Assembly (NCBI GenBank): GCA_910584845.1
Contig: CAJUDH010000003.1
Location: forward strand, 186,001-250,000
Direction: 5' to 3'
DNA: 64,000 bases
From: an uncultured Lachnospiraceae bacterium
GTDB lineage: Bacteria; Bacillota; Clostridia; Lachnospirales; Lachnospiraceae
Shown here: piece after piece, positions 58,525 to 64,000 of the stretch
Position numbering within the stretch: position 1 is the first letter of the stretch
Layout: each line of letters starts with the position of its first letter
Notes under the pieces: model-generated
The model's database searches: none
What the model saw: the letters and a program-made list of their open reading frames with translations, nothing else
What the model was told of the DNA's origin: nothing
Translations under genes and position numbers: made by a program

Positions 58525-59295
58525 ATGACGGTTTTTGTATGTGGGGAAGAGCCGGAGGATATTTGGTGCGGCATCTATGATGCCTGGATGAGCCGGTTAG
58601 GCCATGCCAACATCCGCCTGGAGCCGGTTGGCTGCGACCGGGAACTGTTTTGCCTGTACCGGGATGTGGAGGTGACGGAGGGCAAGGCGGAAAAAGTGAC
58701 CGGCAGCATAAGGCATAAACTTTCGGAAGAAGTATATGAGGCAGTATACCGGGCCGCTTTGTCCAACGACCGTTACCGGGCTGACAAGGTCTACCGGTTT
58801 TTAATCCATGCGTTTGCTGCTGGGGCGGGGATTTTGAACCAGCTTCAGGTCCCTGCCGTTTATGAAGTGTTTTGCATGAACCGGTATCTGGGGAGGGAAT
58901 ATAGCCATATAATCCAATTTACCCGTTTTTCCCAGATGAAGGAAGGCGTGCTTCTGGGAAAGATTGCGCCTGAAAACGACCTGGTGCCGTTGGTGTCTTC
59001 CCATTTTGCCGACCGGCTTTCCGGGGAAAATTGGATTTTATATGACTGTAAACGGAAAAAGGCGGCAGTCCATCAGGCAAACAGGGGATGGGCCATTGTC
59101 CGCGCCGATTCTTCCTTGTGGCAGGATAAACTCAATAAAAAGACGGACGAAGAAATTTATGAAGGGCTGTGGAAAACCTTCCACCATTCCATTGCCATAT
59201 CCCAACGGAGGAACTGGAAGTGCCAGCAGAATTTGCTCCCTCTGCGTTTCCGCCCTTATATGACGGAGTTTGTGGGAAAAGCCCCACGGGGCTAA
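58525..59295 (+). CDS. TIGR03915-type putative DNA metabolism protein
   Basis: The 256-residue protein starts at MTVFVCGEEPEDIWCGIYDAW behind AGGGGG, 46 bases after the radical SAM gene. Landmarks are DKVYRFLIHAFAAG, EVFCMNRYLGREYSHIIQFTRF, YDCKRKKAAVH and the ending RRNWKCQQNLLPLRFRPYMTEF. It matches the family always paired with the radical SAM gene and sometimes fused to a uracil-DNA glycosylase; that fusion domain is absent here. Biochemical function is unknown. Confidence 0.85.
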   Translation: MTVFVCGEEPEDIWCGIYDAWMSRLGHANIRLEPVGCDRELFCLYRDVEVTEGKAEKVTGSIRHKLSEEVYEAVYRAALSNDRYRADKVYRFLIHAFAAGAGILNQLQVPAVYEVFCMNRYLGREYSHIIQFTRFSQMKEGVLLGKIAPENDLVPLVSSHFADRLSGENWILYDCKRKKAAVHQANRGWAIVRADSSLWQDKLNKKTDEEIYEGLWKTFHHSIAISQRRNWKCQQNLLPLRFRPYMTEFVGKAPRG

Positions 59296-59340
59296 GGCAG
59301 GAAAACGGGTAGCGAATGCTTTTGGTAAAGGAAATAGGCC

Positions 59341-59369
59341 TTGCAATTTTATAAAAAATCCTTTATAAT
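59341..59369 (+). promoter_or_regulatory. Promoter of comM/yifB
   Basis: TTGCAA (59341-59346), a 17-base spacer and a perfect TATAAT (59364-59369), giving a leader of about 145 bases. Confidence 0.7.
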
Positions 59370-59519
59370 TACCTCAATTACCAGGTCTCTTGTTCTATCG
59401 TATCAGGAAATATCAAAGGTACGTTTCGTGCCGAATTCCGGAATAAAGAGGGTAAAGGAACTGATTGGCATGCATGGGCAGGCATGTATCTTTGCCGTGC
59501 CTGAAAAAGGGGGGGTTAG

Positions 59520-61058
59520 TTGTTTAGCAAGGTATATAGCGCTGGCCTTCAGGGGATTGAAGGCTATTTGGTACAGGTGGAGGCAGATGTGGGCGACGGC
59601 CTGCCAGGTTTCCATATGGTGGGCTATTTGGCGCCGGAAGTGCGGGAGGCCCAGGACAGGGTCCGCACGGCGTTAAAAAATGCAGGGATCCGTCTGCCTC
59701 CGCGAAAAGTAACCATAAACCTGTCCCCCGCGGATATCCGCAAGGACGGCACGGCGTTTGACTTGCCGGTCGCCGTAGCGGTTTTGGCGGCTTACGGCAT
59801 GGTAGGCCCGGCCGCGTTGAAAGGTTCCGCTTTTATTGGGGAGCTGGGGCTGGACGGGCAGGTGAAGCCGGTGCGGGGGGTGTTGCCTTTGGTGTCTGCC
59901 TTGCGGGATTTAGGCTGGAAAAGGTGTTTCTTGCCAGTGGAAAATGTACCGGAAGGGCTGGCAGTCGGGCAGATCGACATAGTAAAAGTAAAAAATGTGA
60001 AACAAGCCATGGAATGGCTGGCCGACCCCGGAAAAATACAAAAAGAAAGCATACATGAATGGCTTTTGGCGGAAGGCAGCCAGGGATATGCCTATGATTT
60101 TTGCGAAGTCAACGGCCAGAGGCTGATCCGCAGGGCCACGGAAATCGCAGTGTCTGGCCAACATAATATCCTTTATCTGGGGCCTCCGGGCAGCGGGAAA
60201 AGTATGGTGGCACAAAGGGTCCCCACGATCATGCCTTCCCTTTCCCGGGAGGAGCAATTGGAAATATCCAAAATACACAGTGTCTGCGGCATGCTGCCGC
60301 CAGGAAAAGCATTGTTTAACACCCGGCCATTCCGGGCGCCCCACCATACGGTTAGCCTCCAGGCCATGGCCGGAGGGGGAAAGTACCCAAAGCCGGGGGA
60401 AGTATCCCTGGCCTCCAGGGGCGTATTGTTTTTGGACGAACTTCCGGAATACCGCAGGGAAGTCCTGGAAATATTGCGTCAGCCTTTGGAAGACCGGAAA
60501 ATTATGATATCAAGGGTCAACGGAAGGTACGGGTTTCCTGCCAACTTCCTGCTTGTGGCTGCCATGAACCCTTGCCCTTGCGGCTTCTATCCGGACAGAA
60601 GCCGATGCTCTTGCAATGAGCGCCAGATACGCCGGTACTTGGGGAGGGTTTCACGGCCGCTGCTGGACCGGATTGACTTGTGTGTGGAAGCCGCTCCGGC
60701 TACTTATGGAGAATTGCGGGGGGATAAAGAAAACGAGCCGTCCCAGGCAATCCGGGAACGGGTGGAAAGGGCGCGGGAAATTCAAAAGAGGCGTTTTCAA
60801 GGCAGCGGGACTTTTTTTAACAGTGCCATGGGGAACCGGCAGGTGAAACAATATTGCCCATTGGGGGCAGAGGAAGAAGATTTGCTGCAAAGGGCGTTCC
60901 AAGGCCAGAGGCTAAGCGCCAGGGGATGCCAGAAAATTTTGAAAGTAGCCCGTACCATTGCTGACATGGAAGGGGCAAGACAAATTGGCAAAAGCCATTT
61001 GGGCGAGGCTGTGGGATACCGCAGCCTGGAAGAAAAGTACTGGGGGAAGGAGGGGTAA
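59520..61058 (+). CDS. comM: YifB/ComM-family Mg-chelatase-like AAA+ ATPase
   Basis: The 512-residue protein starts at the TTG at 59520 behind AAAGGGGGGG, giving the family's usual opening MFSKVYSA. The ChlI-like N-domain has GLPGFHMVGY and INLSPADIRKDG. The AAA+ core has Walker A GPPGSGKSM, Walker B LFLDELPEY and the cysteine-rich ending of the MNPCPCGFYPDRSRCSC block. In Vibrio ComM is a branch-migration helicase for natural transformation; Firmicute YifB is less studied. It overlaps none but sits 1 base before dprA. Confidence 0.92.
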   Translation: MFSKVYSAGLQGIEGYLVQVEADVGDGLPGFHMVGYLAPEVREAQDRVRTALKNAGIRLPPRKVTINLSPADIRKDGTAFDLPVAVAVLAAYGMVGPAALKGSAFIGELGLDGQVKPVRGVLPLVSALRDLGWKRCFLPVENVPEGLAVGQIDIVKVKNVKQAMEWLADPGKIQKESIHEWLLAEGSQGYAYDFCEVNGQRLIRRATEIAVSGQHNILYLGPPGSGKSMVAQRVPTIMPSLSREEQLEISKIHSVCGMLPPGKALFNTRPFRAPHHTVSLQAMAGGGKYPKPGEVSLASRGVLFLDELPEYRREVLEILRQPLEDRKIMISRVNGRYGFPANFLLVAAMNPCPCGFYPDRSRCSCNERQIRRYLGRVSRPLLDRIDLCVEAAPATYGELRGDKENEPSQAIRERVERAREIQKRRFQGSGTFFNSAMGNRQVKQYCPLGAEEEDLLQRAFQGQRLSARGCQKILKVARTIADMEGARQIGKSHLGEAVGYRSLEEKYWGKEG

Positions 61059-61059
61059 A

Positions 61060-62205
61060 GTGGAAAGCCAGGGAGGAAAAACCAAAGGATGGGAAGGGTC
61101 TGCCGGGGCGAAAGAACGGGAAAAGGAGTATTTATATTGGCTGTGTAAGCTGGCCCTTTTGGGGGCTGTTTCCATACGGAAATTATATGAGTATTTTCGA
61201 AGCTTTGAAGCAATATATAATATGGAAGAGAGAGGGCTACGCAAAACAGGCATCCTCAATAGCAGGCAACTGGCAGCGCTGGGATCCTGGCATAGCCATT
61301 TTTCACAATGCCGGCAGGAATATAGGGGGTTAGGCGAAAGAAAGGTCCGTTTTGTCACGCCTTTGGATGAGGATTATCCCCAACGGCTCCGGGAAATTTA
61401 TGATTATCCTATGGGGCTTTGGGTAAAAGGGCGCCTGCCGGAGGACTGTATCCCTTCCGTGGCGATTGTAGGCGCCCGGGGCTGTTCTGCCTATGGGGGG
61501 CAATTGGCAAGGGAGTTCGCCCGCATTTTGGCAAAAGGGCAAGTACAGGTGGTCAGTGGCCTGGCCATGGGGATTGACGGCGCGGCCCACGAAGGCGCTT
61601 TGGAAGCGCAGGGCCTTACTTTTGCCGTGTTGGGGTGTGGCGTGGATATTTGTTACCCGGCTTCCCACTATGGTATTTTTAACGCTATGGAAGGCTCCGG
61701 GGGGATATTGTCAGAATTCCCTTTGGGAAGGGGGCCGCTGCCCCATCATTTCCCCATGCGCAACCGGCTGATCAGCGGTTTGGCGGATGCCGTCCTGGTG
61801 GTAGAGGCAAAGGCAAAAAGCGGATCCTTAATTACGGCGGAGCAGGGGTTGGAGCAGGGGAGGGAAGTTTTTGCCGTGCCCGGGCGCATTACAGACCCTT
61901 TAAGCATAGGCTGCAACCGCTTAATCCAGCAAGGGGCGCATATGGCAACTTCGCCCGGCGACATTTTGGAATATCTTGGGGTGAAATGCCGAAAAGTGTT
62001 AATTCTTAATGAAAAAAACGTAAATGGTCTTGCAAAGAAGGAGAAAATGGTGTATAGTTGCCTGGATTTCACTCCCAAACACCTGGACGAAATTATCAGA
62101 AGCTGTGGGCTGGGGCCTGGCGAATGCATGGGTACTTTACTGGAACTGGAGCTGGGCGGCTATGTGTTTCGTTCGGCGAACCATTATTTTGGGAAAAAGC
62201 TTTAA
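61060..62205 (+). CDS. dprA: DNA-processing protein DprA
   Basis: This 381-residue protein is started at the GTG at 61060 behind GGAGGGG, directly after the comM stop; a longer frame would overlap comM. The Rossmann-like core has SVAIVGARGCSAYGGQLA, VVSGLAMGIDGAAHEGAL, GCGVDICYP and ISGLADAVLVVEAKAKSGSLITA (key part SGLADAVLVVEA). DprA loads RecA on incoming single-stranded DNA. The C-terminal winged helix (about 320-381) is present. Confidence 0.93.
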   Translation: MESQGGKTKGWEGSAGAKEREKEYLYWLCKLALLGAVSIRKLYEYFRSFEAIYNMEERGLRKTGILNSRQLAALGSWHSHFSQCRQEYRGLGERKVRFVTPLDEDYPQRLREIYDYPMGLWVKGRLPEDCIPSVAIVGARGCSAYGGQLAREFARILAKGQVQVVSGLAMGIDGAAHEGALEAQGLTFAVLGCGVDICYPASHYGIFNAMEGSGGILSEFPLGRGPLPHHFPMRNRLISGLADAVLVVEAKAKSGSLITAEQGLEQGREVFAVPGRITDPLSIGCNRLIQQGAHMATSPGDILEYLGVKCRKVLILNEKNVNGLAKKEKMVYSCLDFTPKHLDEIIRSCGLGPGECMGTLLELELGGYVFRSANHYFGKKL

Positions 62206-62268
62206 AAGAAAGATTTGGATTAAACATAGTAATAATGAAGAAATATAGGTTTGGATATAGGAGTAACC

Positions 62269-64000
62269 ATGGCGAAGAATTTAGTTATTGTAGAGTCACC
62301 TGCAAAAGTAAAAACCATTCGGAAATTCCTGGGAACCAATTATGAGGTAGATGCCTCCAACGGGCATGTGCGAGATTTGCCAAAAAGTTCTTTGGGGATT
62401 GACGTGGATCATGATTATGAACCAAAGTATATTACGATCCGGGGGAAGGGCGATATTTTGTCCAAGCTTCGCAAGGAAGTAAAAAAAGCTGACAAGATTT
62501 ATCTGGCGACAGACCCGGACCGGGAGGGGGAAGCCATTTCCTGGCATTTGATGAAGGCATTGAAACTGGATGAACAGGAGGGCAAAAAAGTATACCGGGT
62601 CAGCTTTAATGAGATTACCAAGACAGCCGTCAAGAATTCCCTTAAGACCCCCCGAAAGATTGACATGGATCTGGTAGACGCCCAGCAAACCAGACGGATG
62701 TTGGACCGGATGGTGGGGTACAGTATAAGCCCGCTGCTCTGGGCCAAAGTAAAGAGGGGATTAAGCGCCGGAAGGGTACAGTCTGTGGCCCTCCGCATGA
62801 TCTGCGACCGGGAGGATGAGATTCAAGCTTTTATTCCGGAAGAGTATTGGAATTTGGAAGCGGAATTGATGCAGGAAGGAAGCCAAAAGCCTATGAAGGC
62901 CAAACTCCATGGAACCCGCCAGGGGAAATTGGCCGTTCATAAAAAGGAAGAGATGGATCAGGTTTTGGCTGATTTAAAGGGCCAGGATTTTGTGGTAGAG
63001 GAGGTGAAAAACGGGGAACGGGTCAAAAAGCCCCCCATCCCTTTCACTACCAGTACCTTGCAGCAGGAAGCCTCCAAAGTCCTTAATTTTTCCACGCAAA
63101 AAACCATGCGCCTGGCGCAGCAGCTATATGAAGGCGTGGATATTAAGGGCCACGATACCGTCGGCCTGATTACCTACCTGCGTACGGATTCCACCCGCGT
63201 GGCCGAAGAAGCCGACGCGGCGGCAAAAAAATATGTGGAACAGGCTTATGGCAGCAAATATGTGCTGAAAAATGATGTTGCCCAGAAGAACAAAGGGAAA
63301 ATACAAGACGCCCACGAGGCGATCCGCCCTACGGATATTACACTGACCCCGGCCAAAGTAAAGGATTCTTTACAACGGGACCAGTTCCGCCTTTATCAGC
63401 TGATCTGGAAACGTTTTACTGCCAGCCGTATGCAGCCGGCGGTTTATGAAACCGTTTCCGTGAAAATAGCAGCCGGCAGGTATTTATTTGCTTTATCCGC
63501 TTCCAAACTGGCATTTGACGGTTTTATGTCCGTTTATGTCCAGGAAGAGGACAAAGAAGCAGCCAATACTTTGCTGGGGAAGCTGGAGCAGGGCGACGTG
63601 TTAAAATTGGGTCAGCTGGCCCCCAGCCAACATTTCACCCAGCCCCCGGCCCATTATACGGAGGCGTCCTTGGTAAAGGCTTTGGAGGAACAAGGCATCG
63701 GCAGGCCAAGCACTTATGCGCCTACCATAACCACCATCCTGGCCCGGCGTTACGTGACGAAGGAAAACAAAAATTTGTATGTAACAGAGTTGGGGGAGGT
63801 GGTCAACGGTATTATGAGGAAATGCTTCCCCAGCATCGTAGATACCAGTTTTACGGCCAATATGGAGCAATTGCTGGATAAAATCGGCGACGGTACGGTA
63901 CGGTGGAAGACCGTGGTGGAGAATTTCTATCCGGATTTGGATGAAGCGGTGAAAGTTGCCCGGGATACTTTGGAATCGGTTAAAATAGCAGATGAAGTTT
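62269..64000 (+). CDS. topA: DNA topoisomerase I (3' end cut by window)
   Basis: The visible 577 residues start at ATG 62269 behind TAGGAG and run open to the window end. The Toprim domain has LVIVESPAKVKTI and the acidic ATDPDREGEAISWHL. RGLSAGRVQSVAL and the catalytic Tyr303 in ITYLRTDSTRV follow. It relaxes negative supercoils. The C-terminal zinc-finger domains would be outside. The order dprA-topA is the standard Firmicute one. Confidence 0.95.
   Translation, partial: MAKNLVIVESPAKVKTIRKFLGTNYEVDASNGHVRDLPKSSLGIDVDHDYEPKYITIRGKGDILSKLRKEVKKADKIYLATDPDREGEAISWHLMKALKLDEQEGKKVYRVSFNEITKTAVKNSLKTPRKIDMDLVDAQQTRRMLDRMVGYSISPLLWAKVKRGLSAGRVQSVALRMICDREDEIQAFIPEEYWNLEAELMQEGSQKPMKAKLHGTRQGKLAVHKKEEMDQVLADLKGQDFVVEEVKNGERVKKPPIPFTTSTLQQEASKVLNFSTQKTMRLAQQLYEGVDIKGHDTVGLITYLRTDSTRVAEEADAAAKKYVEQAYGSKYVLKNDVAQKNKGKIQDAHEAIRPTDITLTPAKVKDSLQRDQFRLYQLIWKRFTASRMQPAVYETVSVKIAAGRYLFALSASKLAFDGFMSVYVQEEDKEAANTLLGKLEQGDVLKLGQLAPSQHFTQPPAHYTEASLVKALEEQGIGRPSTYAPTITTILARRYVTKENKNLYVTELGEVVNGIMRKCFPSIVDTSFTANMEQLLDKIGDGTVRWKTVVENFYPDLDEAVKVARDTLESVKIADEV

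Noticed and set aside
59341..59676. 111-codon + frame overlapping the comM start
   Set aside because: It starts on the promoter itself and overlaps the conserved N-terminus of comM in another frame.
1..64000. tRNA, rRNA and CRISPR features
   Set aside because: No cloverleaf with a CCA-adjacent acceptor, no rRNA-like stretch and no regularly spaced repeats were recognised in any gap.

Overview
This is chromosomal DNA from a Gram-positive, probably strictly anaerobic, gut-type Firmicute. Lachnospiraceae is the best guess. The evidence is the AGGAGG-type ribosome sites, lipoprotein substrate-binding proteins with Ser/Thr/Ala/Glu linkers, a YesM/YesN sugar-sensing pair, the order tig-clpP-clpX-lon-ysxC, a DinR/LexA-type SOS box of the Gram-positive form, and large serine recombinases of the TnpX class. 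The species cannot be named from the sequence alone. Both ends cut genes: an MMPL exporter on the left and topA on the right.

Layout. 1-5.6 kb: the end of an MMPL-family exporter, a large GLUG-repeat surface protein coupled to it, and a HAD phosphatase. 5.7-10.1 kb: a hybrid histidine kinase, peroxiredoxin bcp and peroxide-response gene yaaA. 10.1-14.7 kb: a repeat-bearing spacer, then a GntR regulator, a GH1 glycosidase, a ROK fructokinase and mannose-6-phosphate isomerase, which form a carbohydrate cassette. 14.6-16.0 kb: a MATE exporter on the minus strand. 16.2-20.2 kb: a mobile region in which a large serine recombinase gene is split by a second, opposite-facing serine-recombinase transposon with a TnpW-like gene. 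20.5-24.5 kb: late cobalamin genes (cobU, cobS, a short cobU-like gene, cbiB, cobD). 24.6-34.0 kb: a YesN/YesM two-component system, two extra extracytoplasmic sugar-binding proteins and an mglBAC-type sugar ABC importer. 34.3-37.2 kb: a small coiled-coil membrane protein, a CYTH protein, an orphan citrate-lyase-like C-C bond lyase and a CAP-domain protein. 37.4-43.9 kb: the protein quality-control cluster tig-clpP-clpX-lon-ysxC. 44.2-52.6 kb: mgsA, an M19 dipeptidase, a TrpX-type ABC importer, a cytidylate-kinase-like protein, a repeat lipoprotein and an SH3-NlpC/P60 cell-wall hydrolase. 52.6-56.5 kb: a LysR regulator and citrate lyase citDEF on the minus strand. 56.8-59.3 kb: a radical-SAM DNA-repair-type gene and its TIGR03915-type partner behind a promoter bracketed by two SOS boxes. 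59.3-64.0 kb: comM/yifB, dprA and topA.

The strongest leads are the SOS-box-controlled radical SAM/TIGR03915 pair, whose first protein carries a large low-complexity insertion; the recombinase-in-recombinase insertion with a reconstructable 541-residue parent gene; the sugar-sensing module with several binding proteins; and the MMPL-GLUG envelope pair. Family names rest on recognising motifs by eye; no database search was run.
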